Program-made: the position numbers and the translations under genes
Source of the DNA: Lentzea aerocolonigenes
GTDB taxonomy: Bacteria; Actinomycetota; Actinomycetes; Mycobacteriales; Pseudonocardiaceae
DNA length: 64,000 nt
Direction: 5' to 3'
Assembly: GCF_000974445.1 (NCBI RefSeq)
Contig: NZ_BBOJ01000009.1
Coordinates: 248,001-312,000 of the forward strand
The notes under the pieces: generated by a model
What the model saw: the letters and a program-made list of their open reading frames with translations, nothing else
Databases searched by the model: none
Told to the model about the DNA's origin: nothing
Shown: positions 15,587 through 24,135 of the stretch, piece after piece
How positions within the stretch are numbered: the stretch's first letter is position 1
Layout of the letters: each line of letters starts with the position of its first letter

Positions 15587-18500
15587 CCGAGCACCTGCGT
15601 GAGGCGCTGGCGGTCGTGCGGTTCAACTCCGCCGAGACACCTGACGATGTCTGGCACGCCTCCCCGTTCCACATCGAAGGCCTGCACACCAGGGCTGAGC
15701 ACCGCCTCCGGGCCGGCATCGCCGATGCGAGGGACAGCATCGGCCCGAGCGTTGGCGGTCTCGTGCTGCAGGGTGAGAAGGGCGTGGGCAAGACGCATCT
15801 GCTGGGCTCGGTGCGCAGGATGGTGCAACAGCAGGGCGGCTACTTCTTCCTCGTGGAAGTCACGTCCGGCATGGCGTTCTGGGACGACATCGCCGACGCG
15901 ATGCGCAGCGAGCTGCGTCGTGCCAACGACGACGGCGAGCTGCAGCTCACGGTGCTCCTGCGGCAGTTGTGCCTGGGTGCCGATGCGCCTCCGGAGGCCG
16001 CCAGAGCTGTTCTGGGTGAGGCAACTCTGACGCCCGAACACCTCCGCACGTTCGTCACCGGTCTGCGCAAAGTAGACAGTCGCATCGCCGTGGAGTGTGG
16101 GGACACCATCCGAGCGTTGGTGCTGTACGCCTCGGAGCACTCCGACATCGGCCGGTCCTTCCTCAAGGGGGTCGACGACGCCGGGGAGGAACGTCGCCGC
16201 TGGGGCTTGCCGGCGGAGGCGAACCCGTCCCGTGCTCTGGTGCGCGACATCTCCCGTGTTCTCGCCATGACGGGGCCTTGCGTCATCGCCATCGACCAGC
16301 TCGACACTTTGGTCAACAAGGGGCAGGACGAGGTCGGGGAGAAGGTGACCAACCCGGAGCTGGTGCAGGAGATCGCAGACATCTCGGACGGCTTGATGCA
16401 GCTCCGTGAGACGACGAGGCGCACGATCACCGTGGTGGCCTGTCTGATCGACACGTGGCTGATGCTGAAGTCGATTGCGAGCGACACCGTCGAGGACCGT
16501 TTCACCACGACGCCGATCCTGGCCGCGATCGCTGATCCAGAGATCGGCAGGAAACTGGTCGAGAAGTGGCTGGGCGTGATCTACCAGCGCAACGGCATCA
16601 CTCCACCGCATCCGACCTGGCCGGTGGCGCCGAGCGCGTTCGAGCCCGGGAACTGGGCGAACCGCACGCCCCGGCAGCTGCTCAAGCGGGTGCATCAGCA
16701 CGCGGAAGCCTGTTTGTACGGCGAGATCAGGGAACTTGGTTCGTTCGACGAGCCACTGCCCTCCGACGTGGTGGCGGCACCTGTCACCGCGGGGCCCGAG
16801 CCGGACTACATGTCAGAGCTCGACGCCAGGTTCGAGCACTTGAAGCAGACGGCCGAGATAGCGGCGGTGGAGGTCAGACCGGCCAACGAGGACGAGATCC
16901 TGCCGGCCCTGCTCCTCGCCGGACTCAAGTCCTGGATCACCGAGGTCGGCAACGACGAGCTGAAATGGCACCCGGAGCCGAGTTCCGACGACATGCGGCT
17001 CCACGCCGGGCTGAGGCTCACCGTGAACGAGGAACTGGACACCCAGGAGCGCTGGGGTCTGCGGTTCATCGCGAGCAGTCACGGCAACCGAGTGCTGCGC
17101 AAGCTGCGCGACGCGCGTGCTGCGGCAGAAGGTTCGCACGGGGGCCGCGGCCGGCATCTGGTCATCATTCGCAACGGGCCGAAGGGCTGGACGGGCATGG
17201 TGACGCAACGGCTCGTGGCCGAGCTCGAGAGCGCGGGGGGTCGGTGCATCGACATCACGGACGACGACCTGAGGACATTCAGCGCGCTCAAGGAGATCTC
17301 CGCGGCACGGACCCACCAGCTGCTCGCCTGGCTGGTGGCACGGAAACCTGCCAGCAGCACCACGTTTCTGCGATCGGTGCTGCCACGGCAGGAACGAACG
17401 GCTGTGAGCCACCAGGAGACGCGCCCGCCGCCCTCGAAGCCGCAAGCGTCGAAGCTGGCAGCCCCGCAGCCGAAACCATCGCAGCCGAAATCCCAGGAGC
17501 CGAAGCCTCAGGAGCCTCAGCCGAAACTTGCGGCGAGCCCTGACGCGATCGTGCTCGGGATGGACGGCGAGATCCGCATCGAGCTCGAGTCGTTGCGCAA
17601 GCACGCCATCGTGTTCGCGGGCTCCGGCAGCGGGAAGACGGTGTTGCTGCGCAGGATCGTCGAGGAGTGTGCGCTGCGCGGGGTCTCGGCGATCGTGCTC
17701 GATCCCAACAACGATCTGGCGCGGCTCGGGGACGCCTGGCCCGAGCCGCCGGAGCAGTGGCGGCCGGGGGACCAGGAGTCGGCCGCGGAGTACCTGGCCG
17801 GCACCGAGGTCGTCGTGTGGACGCCGGGACGGGCGAGCGGACGGCCGCTCACCTTCCACCCGTTGCCCGACTTCGCCGAGGTGCGGGGGGACGAGGACGA
17901 GTTCGTCGCGGCCATCGAGGCTGCGGTGGCGCGGCTGGTGCCCCATGCGCGGATCGCCAACGGGACGAAGTTCGCGGTCCGCGGGCGTGCGGTGCTCAAG
18001 GAGGCGTTGAAGCACTACGCGCGTGAGGATCGGCGGGACCTCAACGGGTTCGTGGATCTGCTGGCGGAGTTGCCGGAGGGCGTCAGCAAGTTGACGTCGG
18101 CGGCGGCCACGGCGGCTGATCTCGCGGAGACCTTGAGGGCCGCGATGGTCAACGATCCTCTGCTCGCCGGGCAGGGGGAACCGACGGATCCCGGGGCGTT
18201 GCTCCGGCCGTCGCAAGGGAAACGGGCTCGGGTCTCGGTGATCAGCTTTGTCGGGTTGCCGTCGGACGAGCAGCGGCAGGGGTTCATCAGTCAGTTGCAG
18301 CTGGAGGTGTTCGCCTGGATCAAGCGCAACCCCGCGGCGGACCGGCCGCTCGGCGGGCTTCTGGTGATGGACGAGGCTCAGACGATCGCGCCGTCCGGTG
18401 GGGTCACGGCGAGCACGCAGACCACGATCCTGCTGGCCTCGCAGGCCCGCAAGTACGGGTTGGGGTTGTTGCTCGCCACGCAGGCGCCGAAAGGCGTGCA

Positions 18501-18753
18501 CAACCAGGTCACCGGCAACGCGACCACGCAGTTCTTCGGGCGGTTGAACAGCCCCGCGCAGATCGCCGCGGCCACGGACATGGCGCGGGCCAAGGGGAGT
18601 TCGATCGCGGACATCTCGCGGTTGGAGCGCGGGCAGTTCTACGTCACCGGGGACACGTTCGGGTTCCGGCGGATGCGGGCGCCGCTGTGCCTGAGCCACC
18701 ACCCGCCCAGTCCGTTGCGGCTGGAGGAAGTGGTCGAGAGGGCCAGGCGGTGA
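15583..18753 (+). CDS. Fused AAA/STAND-like ATPase and HerA/FtsK-like ATPase
   Basis: A 1056-residue protein with two P-loop modules. The first has Walker A LQGEKGVGKTHLLGSV (about 64-72) and Walker B CVIAIDQLDTLVNKG (about 231-242), with AAA/Cdc6/STAND-like features continuing to about 390. A middle region (about 410-605) is followed by a Pro/Lys/Gln repeat-like linker (about 609-650). The second module resembles HerA/VirB4/FtsK translocases: FAGSGSGKTVLLRRI (about 679-691), VLDPNNDLARLG, GGLLVMDEAQTI (about 925-935) and ARKYGLGLLLATQAPKG (sensor). The C-terminus RGQFYVTGDTFGFRRMRAP is also HerA-like. HerA-type ATPases partner nucleases or NADases in several defence systems. Here TIR is the likely output. 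Confidence 0.85.
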   Translation: MTEHLREALAVVRFNSAETPDDVWHASPFHIEGLHTRAEHRLRAGIADARDSIGPSVGGLVLQGEKGVGKTHLLGSVRRMVQQQGGYFFLVEVTSGMAFWDDIADAMRSELRRANDDGELQLTVLLRQLCLGADAPPEAARAVLGEATLTPEHLRTFVTGLRKVDSRIAVECGDTIRALVLYASEHSDIGRSFLKGVDDAGEERRRWGLPAEANPSRALVRDISRVLAMTGPCVIAIDQLDTLVNKGQDEVGEKVTNPELVQEIADISDGLMQLRETTRRTITVVACLIDTWLMLKSIASDTVEDRFTTTPILAAIADPEIGRKLVEKWLGVIYQRNGITPPHPTWPVAPSAFEPGNWANRTPRQLLKRVHQHAEACLYGEIRELGSFDEPLPSDVVAAPVTAGPEPDYMSELDARFEHLKQTAEIAAVEVRPANEDEILPALLLAGLKSWITEVGNDELKWHPEPSSDDMRLHAGLRLTVNEELDTQERWGLRFIASSHGNRVLRKLRDARAAAEGSHGGRGRHLVIIRNGPKGWTGMVTQRLVAELESAGGRCIDITDDDLRTFSALKEISAARTHQLLAWLVARKPASSTTFLRSVLPRQERTAVSHQETRPPPSKPQASKLAAPQPKPSQPKSQEPKPQEPQPKLAASPDAIVLGMDGEIRIELESLRKHAIVFAGSGSGKTVLLRRIVEECALRGVSAIVLDPNNDLARLGDAWPEPPEQWRPGDQESAAEYLAGTEVVVWTPGRASGRPLTFHPLPDFAEVRGDEDEFVAAIEAAVARLVPHARIANGTKFAVRGRAVLKEALKHYAREDRRDLNGFVDLLAELPEGVSKLTSAAATAADLAETLRAAMVNDPLLAGQGEPTDPGALLRPSQGKRARVSVISFVGLPSDEQRQGFISQLQLEVFAWIKRNPAADRPLGGLLVMDEAQTIAPSGGVTASTQTTILLASQARKYGLGLLLATQAPKGVHNQVTGNATTQFFGRLNSPAQIAAATDMARAKGSSIADISRLERGQFYVTGDTFGFRRMRAPLCLSHHPPSPLRLEEVVERARR

Positions 18754-18755
18754 CA

Positions 18756-18788
18756 AAGGGCGGTGTCCCCTCCAGGGGCACCGCCCTT
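18756..18788. terminator. Bidirectional terminator between the TIR/ATPase operon and the convergent TIR-like gene
   Basis: AAGGGCGGTG (18756-18765) pairs with CACCGCCCTT (18779-18788), and CCCC/GGGG extends the stem around a small loop. The stem is symmetric enough to serve both converging transcripts. Confidence 0.8.
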
Positions 18789-18793
18789 GCGCG

Positions 18794-19423
18794 TCACGCC
18801 GTTGTCGACAGCATGTCCTCGATGCGTTGGCACAGCGTGGGGAACAGCTCGGTCGAGCCGCCGAGGACCACGAAGTTCACGGTCTCGTCGCCACCGCAGT
18901 GGACTTCCAACGCGTACACGGTGTCGTTCTCCCGTTCGACGCGCACCGCGACGGTCGTGTCGCCCAGGTGCACGCTGCCGGCGAGGCCGCGCTTGGTGAG
19001 CTCGGGCGATGCGGCGGCGAACTGTTCGGCCAGGGCGCGCAACGGGGCCTGCGCGGGCTCTTCGGCCGGAGGCGTCGTCACCTCGGCGACGGACACCCGG
19101 TCCCTGCCCGCGGTCTCCGCCGCCTCCACCCGGCTCACCAGGACGTCCACCAGGCCCTCGTCCGCACGCAGGTAGGGGCGCGGTGACGACGCGGGGACCT
19201 CGCCGGTCAGCACGGGCAGCACGTGCTCGTCGCCGTCCTGCGCCGCGAGTTCGTCCACAGTGGACACGAACGGCACGAGGAAGCGCACCTGCGCGTCCGG
19301 CTCGTCGTTGTTCTCCAGCACGGTGAGGCCGCGCTGCCGGCACGCCTCGACGACCTCGTCGGCCACGGCGCGCTGGTCCTCGGCGAACGACACGGCGATG
19401 TCGTAGGTCGCGGATTCGGTCAC
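18794..19423 (-). CDS. Degenerate TIR-like domain protein
   Basis: A 209-residue protein from GTG 19423, preceded by a good AGGGAGG site. The N-terminus ATYDIAVSFAEDQRAVADEVVEACRQRGLTVL matches the first strand and helix of TIR_2 domains, and FLVPFVST, HVLPVLTGEVP and PYLRAD match later strands. The segment that normally holds the catalytic Glu is shortened, so NADase activity is unlikely. The C-terminal half (about 110-209) is an unrelated alpha/beta region with DTTVAVRVERENDTVYALEV. Convergent with the TIR/ATPase operon; it may be a regulator or decoy of that system, or simply independent. Confidence 0.55.
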   Translation of the reverse strand: MTESATYDIAVSFAEDQRAVADEVVEACRQRGLTVLENNDEPDAQVRFLVPFVSTVDELAAQDGDEHVLPVLTGEVPASSPRPYLRADEGLVDVLVSRVEAAETAGRDRVSVAEVTTPPAEEPAQAPLRALAEQFAAASPELTKRGLAGSVHLGDTTVAVRVERENDTVYALEVHCGGDETVNFVVLGGSTELFPTLCQRIEDMLSTTA

Positions 19424-19441
19424 TCCAAACCTCCCTGTTGA

Positions 19442-19462
19442 CTCCCGGCCGGCGGCCGGGAG
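19442..19462. repeat. 9-bp inverted repeat with 3-base loop in the divergent promoter region
   Basis: CTCCCGGCC (19442-19450) and GGCCGGGAG (19454-19462) form a perfect hairpin 19 bp upstream of the TIR-like gene start, inside the 218-bp divergent region 19424-19641. It could be an operator or a transcript leader hairpin. No other gene is visible in this region. Confidence 0.4.
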
Positions 19463-19641
19463 CGTGCAGCATCCGCTCCCGGTGTTGACCAGAAGTGGAT
19501 GAGGAGTGGACGTGTTGACCACTGCGGTGGGCAACGGGAAACACCTGGTTCAGCCGTTTTTGAAGATGAATCCTCGAAGGGAGCCCGCCGGAAGCGGGCG
19601 AAATTCAGAAATCAAATCCGATTCCCTTCGGAGGATTCGCC

Positions 19642-19815
19642 ATGTCCAAAATCGTGTCCTCTTTCATCGCCGGCGCGACCACGCTGGTGACCGCTCTCGC
19701 CGTCGCGGCCGCTGTTTCCGGTGGTGGCACGGCCAGTGCGGACGAGAACCCGCCGGTCACCACCACGACCACCACGCAGACGCAGGACGGTGGCGGCAAC
19801 CCGTGGCACGGGTGA
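19642..19815 (+). CDS. Small secreted Thr-rich peptide precursor
   Basis: A 57-residue ORF with a strong GGAGG site 7 bp before ATG 19642. MSKIVSSFIAGATTLVTALA begins a signal peptide with a likely cut after GTASA (about residue 33). The predicted mature peptide of about 24 residues is DENPPVTTTTTTQTQDGGG plus NPWHG. A dedicated terminator follows at once (19830-19861). There are no Cys residues. It lies directly upstream of an XRE/TPR regulator, an arrangement that recalls peptide-signal/regulator pairs, but no family is recognised. Confidence 0.55.
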   Translation: MSKIVSSFIAGATTLVTALAVAAAVSGGGTASADENPPVTTTTTTQTQDGGGNPWHG

Positions 19816-19829
19816 GCTAGCCGCAAATG

Positions 19830-19861
19830 CGCCCCGGTCATTTTTCGAAACGGCCGGGGCG
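19830..19861 (+). terminator. Terminator of the small secreted-peptide gene
   Basis: CGCCCCGG (19830-19837) pairs with CCGGGGCG (19854-19861), 14 bp after the peptide stop. The loop includes five consecutive T. Confidence 0.65.
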
Positions 19862-19919
19862 ATTGCGGTGCCGGTGTTGGGGATGGTGTACTCGGCGCAC
19901 GCCGGAGCGGGAGGCAATC

Positions 19920-21104
19920 GTGTCCGAAACTTTTGGTGAGCTGTTGCGTCAGCACCGCGTCGCCGCGGGGTTGTCGATGGGGCAGCTGGCGAAGCTGATC
20001 CACTACAGCAAGGGTTATCTCAGCAAGATCGAGAACGACCTCAAGCCGCCGACCCCGGTCGTGGCGCGGCTGTGCGACGGCGTCCTGGACGTCGGCGGGC
20101 GGCTGGTCGAGGCCGCGGCGCGGCAGGGCGCGGGACTCGGCCGGCGGCAGGTGCTGGTGGCGGGGACGATGCTCGGCGTCGGGGCGTTCGCGGGCGCGGG
20201 GCCGCGGTCGGTGCCGGACGAACAGGTGCTCGCCGGGATGCGCACCTCGTTCGAGAACCTGAAGGCCCTCGGCCTGCACACCAGTCCGATGCTGACGCTC
20301 GAACCGTTGAAAGCCTTGCAGCACACCGTGCACGGCATGGCGCGGGAGAACACCGGGCCGGTCGGCACGCGGCTGTTGCGGCTCGCCGCGCGCATCGCCG
20401 AGTACACCGGCTGGATGTGCCAGGAGGCCGGTGACGAGCAGGGCGCGCTGTGGTGGACGCGGCACGCCTCCGAACTCTCCCGCGCGGCAGGCGATCCGGA
20501 CATCGCGAGCTACGCGTTCGTGCGGGAGGCGGGCCTCGCGCTCTACCGGCAGGACGCCTCCGCCACGATCAACCTCGCCCAGCAGGCGCAGTGGATCGGC
20601 AGCGCCGGTGCCCGCGTTCTCGCGCTGGCCGCACGACGTGAGGCGCAGGGACACGCGCTCGCGGGTGACCGGTACGCGGCGGAAAGCGCTTTCGACCGTG
20701 CCGCGCACCTGATGCGGTCCGCCACGACCGACAGTCCCTACCCGGCGCTCGGGTCGAGCGCGCCCGATCCGCTGGAGCTGGCCAGGGGATGGGCGATGTC
20801 CGACCTCGGCCTCAACGCCGAGGCCGCGGCCGTGCTGGACCGGCAGCTCGCCCTGGTACCGGCGAACTCCCGCCGCACCAGGGCCCGCTTCGGCACGCGG
20901 CGGTCGCTGGCGCACGCGTTGTCAGGCGAGGTCGACGAGAGCTGCCGCACGCTCGCCCAGACGCTGGACGACGCCGCGCACGTCGACTCCGCGACGGTGC
21001 GGACCGACCTGCGGCAGCTCGCCAGGACGTTGGGCAGGTGGCACAACCACCGCGCGGTCGTGGCGGTCTACCCGGACCTGAAACGCCTGCTGACTCACCG
21101 CTGA
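19920..21104 (+). CDS. XRE-family regulator with C-terminal TPR-like region
   Basis: A 394-residue protein from GTG 19920 (GGGAGG upstream). The HTH is FGELLRQHRVAAGLSMGQLAKLIHYSKGYLSKIEN (about 4-40), typical of actinobacterial XRE regulators. A hydrophobic RRQVLVAGTMLGVGAFAGAG stretch and a long helical TPR-like region follow (about 120-390). Proteins of this build often respond to small ligands and act on adjacent genes. The secreted peptide immediately upstream is a candidate partner. It overlaps the convergent SARP gene by 10 bases. Confidence 0.8.
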   Translation: MSETFGELLRQHRVAAGLSMGQLAKLIHYSKGYLSKIENDLKPPTPVVARLCDGVLDVGGRLVEAAARQGAGLGRRQVLVAGTMLGVGAFAGAGPRSVPDEQVLAGMRTSFENLKALGLHTSPMLTLEPLKALQHTVHGMARENTGPVGTRLLRLAARIAEYTGWMCQEAGDEQGALWWTRHASELSRAAGDPDIASYAFVREAGLALYRQDASATINLAQQAQWIGSAGARVLALAARREAQGHALAGDRYAAESAFDRAAHLMRSATTDSPYPALGSSAPDPLELARGWAMSDLGLNAEAAAVLDRQLALVPANSRRTRARFGTRRSLAHALSGEVDESCRTLAQTLDDAAHVDSATVRTDLRQLARTLGRWHNHRAVVAVYPDLKRLLTHR

Positions 21105-23986
21105 CCGCACGCGCAAGCCAGCGCCGCGCGTTCGTCCCGCACCTCCTCGGCCTCCGGCTGGCCGAGCTCGCGGAACGCCACCTCGGCCGCGTTCCAGTGC
21201 GGCACGGCCTCGGCGTGCCGGCCGAGGGCGTGCATCGTCCGCGCCACCCCGATTTCGCCGTGCGAGCGGTGGGTCAGGTTGCCGGTGCCGCTCGCCACGT
21301 CCAGCAACGACTCGTAGAGGCGCAACGCGGCGAGCAGGTCGCCCTGGTCGCGCACGGTGGCCGCGCGGTCGTGCAGCAGCCTCGCCTGCAGCTCCGCGTC
21401 GGCCAGCCCGGCGGCCGCCTTCGTCGCGAGGTCGTGGTGGTGCAACGCCGCCTTGAACCTGCCCGCGAGCCGGTGGGCGTCGGCGATGTTGGTCAACGCG
21501 TAGGCGGACACGCAGGCGTCGCCGATCTCGACCGCGATCTCGTGCGCCTCCAGGTGGTCGGGGATGGCCTCGTCGAACATTCCGAGGTGCTGCCGGTTCG
21601 CGCCGCGGTTGTTCAGCGCGTGCGCGAGTCCTTGCAGGTGACCGATTTCCCGCAGGATCGGCACGGCGTCGTCGTGCTGGCGCAGCGCGACGTCGAACCT
21701 GCGGTGCTGTTCGTTGAGATAGCCGAGCATGCTCAACGCGTGCGCCCGGCCCCGGAGGTCCCCGCACTGCTCGTACTTGGCCAGCGCGGCCTCGAAGTGC
21801 CTCATCGCGACCTCGTGCGAACCGAGCTGCATGGCGGACATCGCGAGTGCGCACCGCGCCGCCGCCTGGCCCGCGACGTCACCGAGCCGCGCCCACCTCG
21901 CCAGTGCCTGCTCGGCGAAGTCGCGTCCCTCGGCGTGTTTGCCGAGCCTGTCGTTCGCGGTGGACAACCGTTGCAGCACGTGCGCCTGGCTGTGGTCGTC
22001 GTCCGTGCGCACGGACCTGACGGCGTCGATCCAGTCCGCGAACCGGTTGGCGGTGTTGAAGTGCCGCCAGATCAACGCGGCCAGCCGCCACCCGTGGTCT
22101 CCGCCCGAGTGCCTGATAGCGGCCATCAGGTTGTCGCGTTCGACGTTGATCCACTTGTGCGCCTCGTCCGCGTGCGTGAACCGCAGGCCGAGCGGGCTCT
22201 CGCGGTCCACCGACGGCAGGATGGTGAGGTCGAACGGGTACGCGACGCGCACCGCGTTGGCCAGCGTCACGAGGTAGAAGTCGAGCAGGCGTGCCAACGC
22301 TTCGGGGGACGGCGGTTGTGCGGCGGCGAACTCCTTGACGGAGTCCAGCATCTGGTAGCGGTCGAGGCCGACCTCTTCCAGCAGGCAGACCTCGTGCAGG
22401 TCGTAGAGCAGCTTGCGGGTGGCGGCGACGTCACGGCCGACGAGCGCGGCTGCGGCGTTGATGTCGACGTCCGGGCCGGGCAGGTGGCCGAACAGGCGGA
22501 AGACGTGCTGGAGCTCCTCGTCGAGCTGCAGGTAGGACGCGCGGACGGCGGCGGTGCCGTCCTCCTGCCACGGCCCGGTCTCGTCCATCAGGCCGAGCAG
22601 GTGATCGAGCGACCACCTGTCGTGCCGGCGGAACAACGCGGCCGCGACGTTGATCGGCATCGGCAGGTAGCCGCACCGCTTGACCAGCCCGGCCACATCG
22701 GCTGACCGGCCGCGGATCCGGAACGGGTCGGTCAGCGTCTGGAACATCGTCAGCGCGTCGTCGGGAGGCAGCGGGGACAGGCGCAGGTGCGCGCTGATGT
22801 CCGGCTCGCCCATGTGCCTGCTCGTCACGATCGCGAAGCAGCCCTCCGCTTCCGGCAGCAACGGCCTGACCTGCTCGGGGGAGGCGGCGTTGTCCAGCAC
22901 CACGAGCGTTCTGGTGCCGTAGAGCCGGGACTGGAACAGCGTGGCCTTGCGGCCCACGGTGTCCGGGATCTGTTCCGCAGGGACACCCTGCTCGACGAGC
23001 AGCTGGGTGAGCGCGTCCGAGATCGACATCTCGACCACGTTGGGCGTGAACCCGTTGAGCCGCAACAGGATCTGCCCGTCGGGGAAACGGCCGCGGAGCC
23101 GGTGGGCGGCTTCGACGGCCAGCCCGGACTTCCCGATCCCGGGGGCGCCGCTGATCCAGATCGCGCGGCGTTCGCCCGTCGAGGCCGCCGCTGACTCGAT
23201 CTCACCGAGTTCCGCCGCGCGGCCGGTGAACGCGCGGGGGCGCGACGGGAGGGAGCTGACCGGCTCGCCCCGCCGAGCGCGTTCGGCGAGGTTGCGCAGC
23301 ACTGTTCCCGGCTCGATGCCGAAGTCGGCGAGTGCCTCGGCCGCGGCGTCGAACACGCGGACGGCGCCGACGCGGTCGCCACACGCGATCAGCGCGCGCA
23401 TCAGCAGCTCGGAGTACTTCTGGTTGTCCGGTGCGGTGCGGACCGCGCGGCGCATCCGGTCCCGGGCGGACCGGTAGTCGCCGACGACCAGCTCCAGCTC
23501 GGCCAGGTCACCGAGCGCGTCGTCGTAGCTCTCCTCCGGAGGGATCACCTCGGCGCCGCCGACGCGGTCGATGTCGATGTCCTCCAGGAACCGTCCTCGC
23601 CGCAACGCGACCGCTTCGCGCAGGAGTTCTATTGCCCCGCGCTGGTCGTTGTCCTGCACCGCCTGCGCGGCTTGCGCCCGCAGCCGGTCGAAGCGCACGG
23701 TGTCGATCTGCTCCTCGTCGACGCGCAGCACGTAGCCCGTGGGGGTGGTGTCGATCGAGGCGTCGGTGAGCTCGAACGCCGTGCGGAGCCGCTTGATGTA
23801 GCTGCGGACGAGACTTCGGCGGTCGGGGTTCTTCGGCCACACCGTCTCGGTGAGCCGTTCGGGTGACACGGGTTTGTTCGCGTGCAACAGGAGTACGACG
23901 AGGATGAAGCGTTGCTGCTGGTCCCCCAACGGAACGGAGGTGTGTTCGTGCCACGCCTCCAGCGGACCGAGCATCCGGAATTCCAC
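21095..23986 (-). CDS. AfsR-like SARP regulator: BTAD, NB-ARC and TPR domains
   Basis: A 963-residue protein from ATG 23986. The N-terminal winged helix is MEFRMLGPLEAWHEHTSVPL with RRSLVRSYIKRLRTAFE, followed by the BTAD domain (FDRLRAQAAQAVQ to GIEPGTVLRNL, about 100-250). The NB-ARC ATPase is at about 265-560 (ISGAPGIGKSGLAVEAAHRL, TLVVLDNAASPEQVRPLLPEAEG, FAIVTSRH). A long C-terminal TPR array (about 640-960) shows repeated LGDVAGQAAARCALA and GDLRGRAHALSMLGYL-type units. SARPs of this size activate secondary-metabolite or developmental genes. No biosynthetic cluster is adjacent, so the target is unknown. Confidence 0.92.
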   Translation of the reverse strand: MEFRMLGPLEAWHEHTSVPLGDQQQRFILVVLLLHANKPVSPERLTETVWPKNPDRRSLVRSYIKRLRTAFELTDASIDTTPTGYVLRVDEEQIDTVRFDRLRAQAAQAVQDNDQRGAIELLREAVALRRGRFLEDIDIDRVGGAEVIPPEESYDDALGDLAELELVVGDYRSARDRMRRAVRTAPDNQKYSELLMRALIACGDRVGAVRVFDAAAEALADFGIEPGTVLRNLAERARRGEPVSSLPSRPRAFTGRAAELGEIESAAASTGERRAIWISGAPGIGKSGLAVEAAHRLRGRFPDGQILLRLNGFTPNVVEMSISDALTQLLVEQGVPAEQIPDTVGRKATLFQSRLYGTRTLVVLDNAASPEQVRPLLPEAEGCFAIVTSRHMGEPDISAHLRLSPLPPDDALTMFQTLTDPFRIRGRSADVAGLVKRCGYLPMPINVAAALFRRHDRWSLDHLLGLMDETGPWQEDGTAAVRASYLQLDEELQHVFRLFGHLPGPDVDINAAAALVGRDVAATRKLLYDLHEVCLLEEVGLDRYQMLDSVKEFAAAQPPSPEALARLLDFYLVTLANAVRVAYPFDLTILPSVDRESPLGLRFTHADEAHKWINVERDNLMAAIRHSGGDHGWRLAALIWRHFNTANRFADWIDAVRSVRTDDDHSQAHVLQRLSTANDRLGKHAEGRDFAEQALARWARLGDVAGQAAARCALAMSAMQLGSHEVAMRHFEAALAKYEQCGDLRGRAHALSMLGYLNEQHRRFDVALRQHDDAVPILREIGHLQGLAHALNNRGANRQHLGMFDEAIPDHLEAHEIAVEIGDACVSAYALTNIADAHRLAGRFKAALHHHDLATKAAAGLADAELQARLLHDRAATVRDQGDLLAALRLYESLLDVASGTGNLTHRSHGEIGVARTMHALGRHAEAVPHWNAAEVAFRELGQPEAEEVRDERAALACACGQR

Positions 23987-24135
23987 GCCGTCCTCCTAGC
24001 CGTCCGACTGCTGTCTGGGTGGAATGTCGCGCAAGGGTCCGTTGGCGTGTCAGGAAATCATCTTTTTGTCCACGTTTGATCAACGCGATCCGGTAACGGT
24101 TGCCCGCGTCACGCTTGGTGGTGAGGGGGAGACCG

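Noticed and set aside
16813..18756. 647-codon open frame on the minus strand opposite the double ATPase
   Set aside because: High-GC shadow frame. The plus strand has clear paired Walker motifs, and the minus product is Arg/Pro/His-rich without domains.
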